A stretch of DNA of 43,997 nucleotides from Eubacterium sp. (lineage in GTDB: Bacteria > Bacillota > Clostridia > Peptostreptococcales > Anaerovoracaceae): NCBI GenBank assembly GCA_021769965.1, contig JAETRU010000025.1, positions 1 to 43,997 of the forward strand, read 5' to 3'. A program made the translations under genes and the position numbers. The notes beneath the pieces are model-generated. The model worked only from the letters and a program-made list of their open reading frames with translations, did no database searches and was not told the DNA's origin. Shown here piece after piece: positions 7,097 through 15,071 of the stretch (position 1 is its first letter; each line of letters starts with the position of its first letter).

Positions 7097-7849
7097 ATGA
7101 AATTTGTATCATGGAATGTAAACGGGCTCAGAGCCTGCCTCGGCAAAGGGTTTAACGAATCCATGCTGGCCCTTGAGCCGGATTTTATCTGCATTCAGGA
7201 GACGAAGATGCAGGAGGGCCAGGCGCAGGTGGAGCTGCCGGGATATCATTACGAGTATTTCAGCAGCGCCGAGAAAAAAGGTTACTCCGGCACAGCCATC
7301 TTCGCAAAACAGGAGCCGGAAAGCGTACAGATCAATTTCGGCCGGCATACAGACGAAGGCCGCGCCGTGATCCTGGAATATGAGAAATTCTATCTGGTCA
7401 ATGTCTACGTGCCTAACGCGCAGGATCAGCTGAAGAGGATCGACTACCGCATGGAGTGGGAAGATGATTTCCGGGAGTTTGTGCTGGAGCTGGATCAGAA
7501 AAAGCCGGTCATCATCTGCGGCGATATGAATGTAGCAAAGGAAGAGATCGACCTGAAAAACCCTAAGAGCAACAGAGGCAACGCGGGCTTTTCCGATCAG
7601 GAGCGGGAGAAGATGCGCGCACTGCAGGCCGCAGGCTTTGTCGACTCTTTCCGGTATCTGTATCCGGATGCGACCGGGGTCTACAGCTGGTGGTCCTATC
7701 GCTTCAACGCCCGTAAAAACAACGCGGGATGGCGTATCGACTACTTCCTGGTCAGCGAGCGCCTCAAAGAGAAGATCATCGATGCGAAGATCCACACGGA
7801 TATCTTCGGCAGCGACCACTGCCCGGTAGAACTGGAGATCGAGTTATAA
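7097..7849 (+). CDS. exoA: Exodeoxyribonuclease III / AP endonuclease
   Basis: DNA repair enzyme that cuts the backbone at abasic sites and removes 3' blocks. The 250-residue protein starts MKFVSWNVNGLRA, carries the metal-binding Glu in CIQETKMQ, the GDMNVA motif, a WWSYRFNARKNNAGWRIDY segment and ends with the catalytic SDHCPVELE. These are hallmarks of the ExoIII/Xth branch of the endonuclease-exonuclease-phosphatase family, and the length is typical. GGGAGG lies upstream. No ordinary terminator follows; instead a hairpin array begins 29 bases after the stop. Confidence 0.95.
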   Translation: MKFVSWNVNGLRACLGKGFNESMLALEPDFICIQETKMQEGQAQVELPGYHYEYFSSAEKKGYSGTAIFAKQEPESVQINFGRHTDEGRAVILEYEKFYLVNVYVPNAQDQLKRIDYRMEWEDDFREFVLELDQKKPVIICGDMNVAKEEIDLKNPKSNRGNAGFSDQEREKMRALQAAGFVDSFRYLYPDATGVYSWWSYRFNARKNNAGWRIDYFLVSERLKEKIIDAKIHTDIFGSDHCPVELEIEL

Positions 7850-7877
7850 AGGGTATAGATTTTTTAATTGGATGGAC

Positions 7878-8159
7878 TTGGGCTAAAGTCGCCTGACGCG
7901 GCCCAAAAGCCCAACTTTCCGGTCGCGGGATTGGGCTAAATGCACTGAAACAGACTAAAAAACCCAACTTTCCGGCTGTAGGATTGGGCTAAACACACCG
8001 AAACAGACTAAAAAGCCCAATTTCACGTTTCTGAAGGGCCGCGAAGTCCTCTCAAAACCGCAATAATTGGGTTTTTGCAGCAGATATTGAAGAAAAACCC
8101 AGCGAACAGGAGCAGAAGTTGGGCTTTTCTGCTTCAAACAGGCTTAAAGGCCCAACTTC
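7878..8159. repeat. Hairpin array with TTGGGCT/AGCCCAA arms, 53-bp period
   Basis: TTGGGCTAAA occurs at 7878, 7931 and 7984, exactly 53 bases apart. Each copy faces a right arm (AGCCCAA at 7908 and 8014; AACCCAA at 7961). Units 2 and 3 share the loop ending GAAACAGACTAAAAA. Two diverged units follow: TTGGGTTTTT (8067) with AAAAACCCA (8093), and GAAGTTGGGC (8115) with GCCCAACTTC (8150). Arms in units 4 and 5 change in compensating fashion, so pairing is kept. The array fills the 323 bases between exoA and the next gene. Confidence 0.75.
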
Positions 8160-8172
8160 GGCAGGCGATTTG

Positions 8173-9093
8173 ATGACAGATGATAATAGAACTATGCTAA
8201 AATTAATACTACTCATTTTAATATTGATTCTGGCCGGCGGAGCATTTCTCCAATGGAGCAGAAAGTCTGAGGTCCTCACCCGGTATACTGTGAGGACGGC
8301 CCGCGCGGCCTTTGACGGATTTCGCATCGCTCACGTCTCCGACCTGCAGAGCGAGTACTTCGGCGCGGACCAGCAGCGTCTGGCAAAGACAGTAAAAGCG
8401 GCGTCGCCGGACATTATCGTCTTTACCGGCGATCTTGCTGACAGAAACCATACAGATTATGAAGCATCCCTTGCGGCTATGCGGGAGCTGACTGCCATCG
8501 CGCCGGTCTATTTCGTTAACGGCAACCATGAGCTGGCACTGCCCGAGAACTGTATATCGCAAATGTACGATGAAATGGACGCGATGGGCGTTCACAGGCT
8601 CTTTGACCGCCGCGAAACGATCACACGCGGAGAAGAGCGAATGGTTCTTCTGGGGATTTCGGAGGAGACTTTATATGCGGCAAAGGGTGTCCGTCCCGGG
8701 GATGACCAGCCCGGCCGGACTTATACGGCTTTTGATACTGGTGTGATCACGGAGGCCGTAGAAAGGCTGACAGAAGGGCTGCGAGCCGAAGATCTGGCGG
8801 TGCTGCTGGTGCACGAGCCACAGTATCTGGACGCTTACGCGTCAGCGGCGGGAGGAAGACTGGATCTGATCTTTGCCGGCCACGCCCATGGCGGACAGAT
8901 CAGGCTGCCCTTTACCGAAGGCCTGTTCGCGCCGGGACAGGGTATTCTTCCAAAACTGACCAGCGGTATTCACAGCAGGGGAAAGACATCCATGGTCATC
9001 AGCAGAGGACTGGGCAACAGCGTATTTCCGTTCCGTGTGTTCAACCGGCCGGAGGTGGTGGTATGCGAACTGAAACGGTTTCAGAACCGCTGA
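8173..9093 (+). CDS. Membrane-anchored calcineurin-like metallophosphoesterase
   Basis: A 306-residue protein with one N-terminal membrane segment (about residues 8-26) and a metallophosphoesterase domain facing outward, similar in layout to YkuE/YaeI proteins. Metal-binding motifs are VFTGDLAD, FVNGNHE, LLVHEP and FAGHAHGGQ. The first motif, normally Asp-x-His, reads SDLQSEYFG, so a usual metal-ligand His is Gln. I start at ATG 8173; an upstream TTG at 8119 lies inside the hairpin repeat and has no good binding site. Substrates in the family include phosphodiesters and undecaprenyl or lipid phosphates; nothing here decides. A terminator follows at 9172. Confidence 0.8.
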   Translation: MTDDNRTMLKLILLILILILAGGAFLQWSRKSEVLTRYTVRTARAAFDGFRIAHVSDLQSEYFGADQQRLAKTVKAASPDIIVFTGDLADRNHTDYEASLAAMRELTAIAPVYFVNGNHELALPENCISQMYDEMDAMGVHRLFDRRETITRGEERMVLLGISEETLYAAKGVRPGDDQPGRTYTAFDTGVITEAVERLTEGLRAEDLAVLLVHEPQYLDAYASAAGGRLDLIFAGHAHGGQIRLPFTEGLFAPGQGILPKLTSGIHSRGKTSMVISRGLGNSVFPFRVFNRPEVVVCELKRFQNR

Positions 9094-9171
9094 GATTCAG
9101 ATATTTCCGAAAAACAGGAAGAAAAATCCCGAAATTCGGATGAAATTGTGCTCCTTTTGCGATTTTTCAGG

Positions 9172-9200
9172 CTATGCCGTTTGGCATAGTTTTTGCTTTT
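9172..9200 (+). terminator. Intrinsic terminator
   Basis: CTATGCC (9172-9178) pairs with GGCATAG (9183-9189) across a GTTT loop, followed by TTTTTGCTTTT. It ends the metallophosphoesterase transcript. Confidence 0.85.
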
Positions 9201-9283
9201 AATTAAGGCAAAATAGCTGCGGTCTGCCGGTGCGTTCAGATAATTCCGGCGGGTGACGCGGCCGCGCTGAAAGGAGAAAATAA

Positions 9284-10936
9284 ATGAGAAGAAAATGCAT
9301 CAGTATAATTTTGGCATTGGCCGTGACCCTGACCATGTGTTTTGGAACCGGTTTGACAGCCTTTGCGGGCGATCAAATGAACAGAGTGAACCTGCAGGTA
9401 AGTGTTGACGGAAAGGCACCGGTAACAGTAAAAGCGTATAACGCGTCTTATACTTACAACACCTATGTTTCCATGAAAGATTTCTGCAGCGCTATCAGCG
9501 GTACAGACAAGCAGATGGATTTCCGCTGGGATGAGGAGCAGGAAGCCTATGTGGTGACCAGAGGCACAGCCTATACTGCCGCAGGCGGTGAAAATCAGGC
9601 TTTCGACGGTGACGCGCCGGACGATATCAGTCTGCGGGCCTGCAAGTTTATCATCGACGGCAGCAGACAGTCATACAGCGTATACGAAAAAGATGGCGAT
9701 GCGTATATGAAGCTGGTGGACCTGGGAATGGTCTTTGGTATTACCACTGATCTCAGCGCCAGGGATCAGATGAGCGTGGATACAGAAGCGGAATTCAGAA
9801 TTGATATCGATCATCTGGATAAGAACGGGTATTTCAGTTTTCTGCACGGAACCGTTCTGGGAAACGCTGATACCGGAGAGATTCTTTATTCCAGCAAGAA
9901 AGATGTGCAGACGCAGATAGCCAGCACATCTAAACTGATGACCTATCTGCTGGTGCAGGAGGCCATTGATAACGGAAAACTGTCTCTGGATACAAAGGTA
10001 AAACTTTCAGAAGCTGTGATAGAAGAAGCTAATTCCGAAGATTCCACATCCACCTTCCGAAATAATTTTAAGCTGGGACAGGAAGTTTCGGTCCATGATC
10101 TGCTGGCAGGCATGCTGCTGCCTTCTGCCAACGAATGTGCCACTGCTCTGGCAGAAGCCGTATCTGGTTCAGAAGCTGCTTTTGTGAAGAAGATGAACGC
10201 GAGAGCTAAAGAACTGGGACTTTCCAGCGCAGTATTTTACAATCCTCACGGGCTGCCTAATTATGATAAGAGTTCCGTTACGGCTAAACGTCAGAATTCC
10301 ATGAGTGCGGCTGATATGTTCAAGCTGGTATCTTATCTGCTGAAAAACTACGAAGAACAGCTGACCTATTTTACCTCCAAGACCTCCATCGACATTCCTA
10401 CAGTAGGTGAGGGCGCGAAGGCGGAATGCACCTATGCGACTCTGATCTACAATATGGGCGTAACCGGCCTGAAAACTGGAACCACAAACCGGTCCGGAGC
10501 CTGTATCGTAACGGTGATCCCGGTGAAGAATAATGGAAAGACCCAGAATCTGGTTTCTGTTATCTTCGGCGCGGAAAATAACATGGAGCGTTATGAGAAG
10601 AGTATGATGCTGCTGAAATACGGACAGCAGTTCTATGCGGAGAAAAACCAGGTCAATCAGGCATCAGTGAAGGCATCAGCCAAAGCAGCGAAAAAGGGAA
10701 CTACAATTTCCTGGAAAAAGGTTTCAGCTGATATTGACGGCTATCAGGTTTACAGATCCGTGACCGGCAAGGCCGGAACTTTTAAGAAGATCGTGACCAC
10801 AAAGAAATTGTCGGTTTTGAACAAGAGTGTATCTTCCGGCAAAACTTACTACTACAAGGTAAGAGGTTATAAGAAGATCGACGGAAAGACTGTATATACG
10901 CAGTGGTCAAAAGCTGTAGCCCAAAAAGCAAAATAA
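9284..10936 (+). CDS. D-Ala-D-Ala carboxypeptidase with Fn3-like tail
   Basis: A secreted penicillin-binding protein (550 residues) that trims the terminal D-Ala from cell-wall peptides. It has a signal peptide (about 1-28, ending TAFAG) and an N-terminal region resembling the copper-amine-oxidase-N stalk domain (about 35-130). The peptidase S11 domain has the SxxK motif in STSKLMT, the SxN motif in LPSANECA and KTGTTNRSGA. After about residue 455 there is a fibronectin-III-like module containing DGYQVYRS and YYYKVRGYKKIDGKT. The same module ends the large surface protein at the end of the window. AAAGGAG precedes the start. It stands alone as a gene. No spore-type promoter was seen, so a vegetative DacA-like role is as likely as DacF. 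Confidence 0.88.
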   Translation: MRRKCISIILALAVTLTMCFGTGLTAFAGDQMNRVNLQVSVDGKAPVTVKAYNASYTYNTYVSMKDFCSAISGTDKQMDFRWDEEQEAYVVTRGTAYTAAGGENQAFDGDAPDDISLRACKFIIDGSRQSYSVYEKDGDAYMKLVDLGMVFGITTDLSARDQMSVDTEAEFRIDIDHLDKNGYFSFLHGTVLGNADTGEILYSSKKDVQTQIASTSKLMTYLLVQEAIDNGKLSLDTKVKLSEAVIEEANSEDSTSTFRNNFKLGQEVSVHDLLAGMLLPSANECATALAEAVSGSEAAFVKKMNARAKELGLSSAVFYNPHGLPNYDKSSVTAKRQNSMSAADMFKLVSYLLKNYEEQLTYFTSKTSIDIPTVGEGAKAECTYATLIYNMGVTGLKTGTTNRSGACIVTVIPVKNNGKTQNLVSVIFGAENNMERYEKSMMLLKYGQQFYAEKNQVNQASVKASAKAAKKGTTISWKKVSADIDGYQVYRSVTGKAGTFKKIVTTKKLSVLNKSVSSGKTYYYKVRGYKKIDGKTVYTQWSKAVAQKAK

Positions 10937-11013
10937 AAAAAGATGTACGGAATTCCGGCGTCGGCGGCAGCCGCCGCGGAACTATGAATAAAGTAATAAA
11001 CTAGAAAAAATGG

Positions 11014-11050
11014 TTGACATACAAACCATAATATGGTAATATAACCATAA
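11014..11050 (+). promoter_or_regulatory. Promoter and palindromic operator of the YdbC-like gene
   Basis: TTGACA (11014-11019), 17 bases, then TAATAT (11037-11042). Between the two boxes lies a perfect palindrome ACCATAATATGGT (11025-11037), and half of it (ACCATAA) recurs at 11044-11050. This layout fits repression by a dimer, but I cannot name the regulator. Confidence 0.65.
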
Positions 11051-11080
11051 CGGGCCGACTGGCATGGAAAGGAAACTGAA

Positions 11081-11650
11081 ATGCCGGAAAGAAACAACAA
11101 CATCACCTATGAGATCATAGAACACATTGGAACGATCAGCAGCTGGGAGTCTGGCTGGAACCGTGAGCTGAACCTGATCAGCTGGAACGGCGCTAATCCG
11201 AAATATGATATCAGAGAGTGGGATGATAATCACGAGCGCATGAGCAAGGGAATCACTCTGCATCCGTGGGAAATGCGCAATCTGGTAGACCTGTATCTCA
11301 CCAATAACAGCGAGAAGGCTGTGGAGAAAGGAAGAGAAAAGGAGGCGCAGCGGCAGAAACGGCGCACAGAATATCGCCGGACAGGTAGTGAAAATGATGG
11401 ACGGCCGGAAGAAAGCAAAGCAGCGTCAGGCGCCGCGCCGCTGCAGACGCAGGACTCCGCGGCCGAGCAGGCAGAGCGCAATACCTTTGAGGAAGACGCG
11501 CAGCTTCAGATGGGATCTTCCCCTGCCGCGCCGCCGCAGACTGCCTGTGAGGCGGAAGCTGCAGACAACGCGGACTTGGCGGCTGCGCCAGAGACAGAGG
11601 ACGTTATAGACGCTGCCAGAACGGAATCTGAGAAACAGGCGGATTTTTAG
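11081..11650 (+). CDS. YdbC/PC4-like nucleic-acid-binding protein with long acidic tail
   Basis: The first 75 or so residues match the YdbC family (bacterial PC4-like fold), small dimers that bind single-stranded DNA. Conserved segments are EIIEHIGTIS, ELNLISWNG, KYDIREWD and MSKGITL. YdbC proteins are usually about 70-75 residues. This one has about 110 extra residues: a basic Lys/Arg stretch (about 85-105), then a low-complexity tail rich in Ala, Glu, Gln and Pro, probably disordered. The start is supported by AGGAAA upstream. It is monocistronic behind its own strong, operator-bearing promoter. A role in DNA replication, transcription or competence is possible, but function in bacteria is poorly known. 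Confidence 0.8.
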   Translation: MPERNNNITYEIIEHIGTISSWESGWNRELNLISWNGANPKYDIREWDDNHERMSKGITLHPWEMRNLVDLYLTNNSEKAVEKGREKEAQRQKRRTEYRRTGSENDGRPEESKAASGAAPLQTQDSAAEQAERNTFEEDAQLQMGSSPAAPPQTACEAEAADNADLAAAPETEDVIDAARTESEKQADF

Positions 11651-11664
11651 ACAGCCGTCAGCGA

Positions 11665-11692
11665 ACCAAAATGCCGCGGCGGGCATAGTATA
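11665..11692 (+). promoter_or_regulatory. Sigma-K-type sporulation promoter
   Basis: AC (11665-11666), 17 bases, then CATAGTATA (11684-11692). This matches the sigma-K consensus AC-N17-CATANNNTA exactly. It lies about 20 bases before the ribosome-binding site of the small Cys-rich protein at 11725. Confidence 0.5.
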
Positions 11693-11724
11693 TATCAGAT
11701 CATCAAGATTGGAGGTATATATGT

Positions 11725-11868
11725 ATGATGTCATGCTGTGAGCGTAAAGGCGGAATTGACGATAGTCTGTTATTCTTCTTTCTGATTCTGGTTCTGCTGT
11801 TCTGTAAACCGGGTATGTTCGGATGCGGACGCGAGGATTTCGATTCCTGCGAGTCTACATGTTGCTAA
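11725..11868 (+). CDS. Small Cys-rich membrane peptide, probable spore protein
   Basis: A 47-residue frame beginning MMSCCERKGG, then a hydrophobic segment (about residues 13-27), then a Cys-rich end finishing ESTCC. It has seven Cys in all. GGAGGT lies 8 bases before ATG 11725 (ATG 11728 is also possible). It is too short for usual gene callers. Size, hydrophobic core and Cys-rich ends are like small coat or spore-membrane peptides, but no family was identified. The sigma-K-type promoter and a strong terminator just after it support a real gene expressed in the mother cell late in sporulation. Confidence 0.6.
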   Translation: MMSCCERKGGIDDSLLFFFLILVLLFCKPGMFGCGREDFDSCESTCC

Positions 11869-11880
11869 GAAGAAACAATA

Positions 11881-11913
11881 CAGGAGAGAGGGATATTTTA
11901 TCCCTCTCTCCTG
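11881..11913. terminator. Bidirectional terminator between convergent genes
   Basis: A 15-bp perfect stem, 11881-11895 with 11899-11913, and a 3-base loop. Both flanks supply U-rich tails for the strand leaving them. The stem contains the last codons and stop of the minus-strand DUF378 gene. Confidence 0.8.
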
Positions 11914-12095
11914 TTGTCGTTAAATAAAAATGTGATGGCCCAGATGGCGGCAAGGCCTACCACTGCATAAATGATACGGGAAATTGCGAAAAAGTCCGGC
12001 CCGAAAATGCTGTCGACCAGATTGTATCTGAAGAATCCGATCAGACCCCAGTTGATACCGCCGATGATCAGCAGGGCAAGAATTAATTTTTTCAT
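11898..12095 (-). CDS. DUF378 family small membrane protein
   Basis: A 65-residue protein with two predicted membrane segments (about residues 2-22 and 38-57). It has the family landmarks KLILALLIIGGINWGL near the start and FFAISRIIYAVVGLAAIW later, as in YuzA-type DUF378 proteins. Function is unknown; members are short integral membrane proteins common in Firmicutes. AAAGGAG lies upstream of the start. It is transcribed toward the small spore peptide and shares its terminator. No clear promoter was found in front of it. Confidence 0.85.
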   Translation of the reverse strand: MKKLILALLIIGGINWGLIGFFRYNLVDSIFGPDFFAISRIIYAVVGLAAIWAITFLFNDNRREG

Positions 12096-12179
12096 TCAAT
12101 CACTCCTTTCAAAGGATTAGTGTGCCCGGCGAGGATCAGATTATCCGTGGATTGATTTCCCGCGCGTCTGCACATACTC

Positions 12180-12209
12180 TTGTCAAGGCGCAGGGAACTG
12201 TGATAAAAT
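12180..12209 (+). promoter_or_regulatory. Promoter of the nucleoside kinase gene
   Basis: TTGTCA (12180-12185), 18 bases, then TAAAAT (12204-12209), with TGA before the -10 (extended). It is about 54 bases from the start codon. Confidence 0.6.
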
Positions 12210-12262
12210 ATAACAGCAGATAGAATAAGCCGGGAATTTTCAAAAGGAGGAGAAAGAGATTC

Positions 12263-13930
12263 ATGAAGATCAGACTTCGTACAGCGCCGAGAGGCAGCTG
12301 GAAAGAAATTGAAATTACAGAAGGGACCTCTTGCGAGGAGGTCTATCGCAGCTATAAAAATGAAATGGAATATACGGCGCTGGCAGCCAGAGTGGACAAC
12401 AAGATCGAGGATCTCGCGTATCAGCTGAATAAGCCGTGCGATCTGGAGCTTCTGGACATGCGTACCCAGTCGGCGAACCTGATCTACCAGTACAGCCTGT
12501 CGCTGATTTATCTGAAAGCGGCCTCAGACTGTCTGGGCAGAAACGCCCGGGTGGAGATCCAGAACTCCCTGAACAAAGGACTGTATACAGAGATCAAATG
12601 GGAGAAGCCGGTGACGCCCCGTCATGTGCAGCAGATCGAGCACAGGATGCGCGAGCTGGTAAACGCGGATCTGCCTTTTGTCAAGGAGATCGTTTCCAGA
12701 GAAGAGGCAATGGCTATCTTTGAAGAGGACGGACGTCAGGAAAAACAGCGGATGCTCAGCGAATCCCTGAATCTGAAGCAGTTGAAATTCTATTCACTGG
12801 AAGGCTGCCGCGATTTTTTCTATGGATTTATGGTGCCGTCTACAGGTTACATACAGCATTTTCAGCTGATGAAATACAGGCGGGGCGTTTTGCTCCGGTT
12901 TCCGCATCCATCGGCGCCGGATCGGATGCCGCCGTATGTCGATGAAAAAAAGCTGTACCAGGCCTTTGGCGAGCAGACCAAATGGGACCGGCTGCTGGAC
13001 GTCAAATACGTGGCGGATCTCAACGAGAAGATCGAAAACGGCCAGTATAAGGAGCTGATACAGCTGTCCGAGGCTCTTCACGAGAAGAAGATCGCCCAGA
13101 TCGCCGATATGATCAAAAAGCAGCACAAACGGATCGTTCTCATCGCAGGACCGTCGTCCTCCGGCAAGACCACCTTTGCCCGCAGACTCTGTATCCAGCT
13201 GAAGGTGAACGGATTGAACCCGCTGTATCTGGGTACCGACGACTATTTTGTCGAGAGAGAGGAAACGCCGCTGGATGAAAACGGCGAAAAGGACTATGAG
13301 AATCTGGAGGCGGTGGATATCAGGCTGTTTAATGACAACATGAACGATCTGCTGGCTGGCAGAGAGGTGGATCTGCCTACCTTTGATTTTATGACAGGAC
13401 ACAAGTCCTACGGCGGCAGAAAAACCGTCATCAGCAGCGATCAGCCCGTGGTCATTGAGGGGATCCACGCGCTGAACGAGGACCTGACGCCATATATACC
13501 GAAAGAAGAGAAGTTCAAAATATACATCAGTCCGCTGACTCAGATGAACATCGACGCCCATAACAGAATCCCGACCACCGACGAGAGAATGCTGCGCCGG
13601 ATGGTCCGCGACAACCTGTACCGCGGCCACGACGCGCAGAGCACCATTGCCAGCTGGCCTAAGGTCCGCGGAGGAGAAGACCGGAATATCTTCCCGTACA
13701 GCGGCGAGGCAGACGTTTTGTTCAACTCCTATCACGTCTACGAGATCGCCGTACTGAAAAAATACGCCGAGCCTCTGCTGGCAAAGATCACGCCGCAGGA
13801 GCCCGAATACGCGGAGGCCGTGCGCATGCTGAAATTCCTGCGGTTCTTCCGGACCATAGAAGACGACAGCATGATCGCAGGCAACTCCATACTGCGGGAG
13901 TTTATCGGCGGAAGCATCTTTGTCGAATAG
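12263..13930 (+). CDS. Uridine-kinase-like nucleoside kinase with TGS-type N-terminus
   Basis: A 555-residue protein of the long uridine kinase family found in Clostridia and Thermotogales. The N-terminal region (about 1-240) resembles the TGS and second additional domains of threonyl-tRNA synthetase. The C-terminal half is a P-loop kinase with Walker A GPSSSGKTTFARRL (about 296-309), the LGTDDYFV substrate-lid motif, and VVIEGIHALN as Walker B. It likely phosphorylates a nucleoside such as uridine or cytidine with ATP or GTP. The N-terminal domain has no known synthetase activity here. AAAGGAGGAG precedes the start. A pseudouridine-kinase-like gene follows after 101 bases, so the pair may salvage nucleosides. 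Confidence 0.88.
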   Translation: MKIRLRTAPRGSWKEIEITEGTSCEEVYRSYKNEMEYTALAARVDNKIEDLAYQLNKPCDLELLDMRTQSANLIYQYSLSLIYLKAASDCLGRNARVEIQNSLNKGLYTEIKWEKPVTPRHVQQIEHRMRELVNADLPFVKEIVSREEAMAIFEEDGRQEKQRMLSESLNLKQLKFYSLEGCRDFFYGFMVPSTGYIQHFQLMKYRRGVLLRFPHPSAPDRMPPYVDEKKLYQAFGEQTKWDRLLDVKYVADLNEKIENGQYKELIQLSEALHEKKIAQIADMIKKQHKRIVLIAGPSSSGKTTFARRLCIQLKVNGLNPLYLGTDDYFVEREETPLDENGEKDYENLEAVDIRLFNDNMNDLLAGREVDLPTFDFMTGHKSYGGRKTVISSDQPVVIEGIHALNEDLTPYIPKEEKFKIYISPLTQMNIDAHNRIPTTDERMLRRMVRDNLYRGHDAQSTIASWPKVRGGEDRNIFPYSGEADVLFNSYHVYEIAVLKKYAEPLLAKITPQEPEYAEAVRMLKFLRFFRTIEDDSMIAGNSILREFIGGSIFVE

Positions 13931-14031
13931 CCTTCTGGCAAAGGGTGTCGGGACGGAGGCTTCCGCGGCGTCTGATGCTGCGGGCGGCGGGACTTCGGCA
14001 TAGTAATACACAGAAAGGAACAATGTAAATC

Positions 14032-14940
14032 ATGGCAGCAATCACAGTTGTTGGAGGTATCAATATAGACATCGAGGGACGGCCTGACGCGCCTTTGATC
14101 GCGGCGGATTCCAATCCGGGGAAGGTATCGATATCCGCGGGCGGAGTGGGACGCAACATCGTGGAGAATATCGCGCGGCTGGGCGGCGATGTGGCTATGA
14201 TCTCTCTGACCGGAGATGATGTTATGGGGCAGGATGCCAGAGCGCAGCTGGCGGGCCTTGGCGTGGATGTGAGCCATATACAGAACGTGGCGGGAGAGAG
14301 CACAGGCATGTATCTTTCCATTTTGAATCATCGAAACGACATGGAACTGGCTGTCTGCAACATGGATATTCTGGAACGGATCACGCCGGATTTTCTGGAA
14401 AAGCGGATGGATGTTTTCCGCGAGTCCCGGATCGTCGGGCTGGACTGTAATCTGCAGGCGGAATCCCTGGCGTATATGACAGAGCGTCTGCAGGTGCCGC
14501 TGTTTCTTGATCCTGTATCCGCCTCGAAGGGGATTCGGGTGAGACCGGTGATCCACCGTTTTCATACGATCAAGCCCAACCGGATCGAAGCCCAGATGCT
14601 CAGCGGGATCCCTATCGAGGATCAGAAGTCTTTGGAGAAAGCAGGAAAGTGGTTCATCGATCAGGGCGTGAAGCGTGTGTTTATCAGTCTGGGAGAAAAA
14701 GGAGCCTATTACAGGACTGCTGATGAAGAGGGCATAGCGGGAACGAAGGCTTCCGGCCTTGTCAGCGCCACCGGCGCGGGAGACGCTTTTTCCGCGGCGA
14801 TCCTGATGGGACATGTTATGGGGCTGTCAGCGGAAGAGACAGCCAGGATGGGTATCGCCTGCGCGTCCCTCGCCATGGAGACCAGGACCGCGGTAAACCC
14901 TGCTATGTCCATGGAAGCCGTGCGGGCCAGAATGAAGTGA
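14032..14940 (+). CDS. psuK: PfkB-family kinase, likely pseudouridine kinase
   Basis: A 302-residue ribokinase-fold sugar/nucleoside kinase. The N-terminal VVGGINIDIEG, the DSNPGKVSISAGGVGRN motif and the C-terminal signature LVSATGAGDAFSAAI, with its catalytic Asp, are visible. The N-terminal segments resemble PsuK (YeiC), which phosphorylates pseudouridine on its 5' hydroxyl before PsuG splits it to uracil and ribose phosphate. No psuG is adjacent, so the name rests on sequence resemblance; other nucleosides are possible. GAAAGGA lies about 14 bases before ATG, slightly far. It is probably co-transcribed with the preceding nucleoside kinase. Confidence 0.72.
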   Translation: MAAITVVGGINIDIEGRPDAPLIAADSNPGKVSISAGGVGRNIVENIARLGGDVAMISLTGDDVMGQDARAQLAGLGVDVSHIQNVAGESTGMYLSILNHRNDMELAVCNMDILERITPDFLEKRMDVFRESRIVGLDCNLQAESLAYMTERLQVPLFLDPVSASKGIRVRPVIHRFHTIKPNRIEAQMLSGIPIEDQKSLEKAGKWFIDQGVKRVFISLGEKGAYYRTADEEGIAGTKASGLVSATGAGDAFSAAILMGHVMGLSAEETARMGIACASLAMETRTAVNPAMSMEAVRARMK

Positions 14941-14948
14941 TTTTTCGC

Positions 14949-14977
14949 TTGCATTTTGCGCAGGAGTCTGATACAAT
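14949..14977 (+). promoter_or_regulatory. Promoter of the NimA-like gene
   Basis: TTGCAT (14949-14954), 17 bases, then TACAAT (14972-14977), with TGA before the -10 (extended). The predicted start is near 14984, leaving a 130-base leader that contains a terminator-like hairpin. Confidence 0.65.
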
Positions 14978-15012
14978 TCACGTAGATAAAAAAATAGAAA
15001 ATTGCCGCCGGG

Positions 15013-15071
15013 TAACGTCTTGTATCCATTCCGTTAGGCCTTTGAAGGAATGGGTAAGAGACGTTATTTTT
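15013..15071 (+). promoter_or_regulatory. Terminator-like hairpin within a 5' leader (possible attenuator)
   Basis: A 20-base arm (15013-15032) pairs with 15047-15066 with two or three imperfect pairs and a 14-base loop. TTATTTTTA overlaps and follows the right arm. Shorter outer arms GCCGC (15004-15008) and GCGGC (15074-15078) could also pair. Since it lies between the promoter at 14949 and the gene at 15115, it could attenuate the gene. Alternatively it is a terminator for psuK placed after an overlapping promoter. Confidence 0.55.

Noticed and set aside
8119-8172. TTG start for the metallophosphoesterase
   Set aside because: The codon lies in the arm of the last hairpin repeat and has no ribosome-binding site; ATG 8173 gives a normal signal-anchor N-terminus.
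7850-8172. IS or MITE remnant in the exoA-downstream repeats
   Set aside because: No terminal inverted repeats with a target duplication and no transposase fragment were seen; the structure is a tandem of small hairpins.
12794-14814. Long minus-strand frames (409 and 358 residues) opposite the two nucleoside kinases
   Set aside because: They are antisense to clearly conserved genes and resemble no protein family. Codon bias of the sense genes explains the open frames. The same applies to the 312-residue frame opposite rplB.
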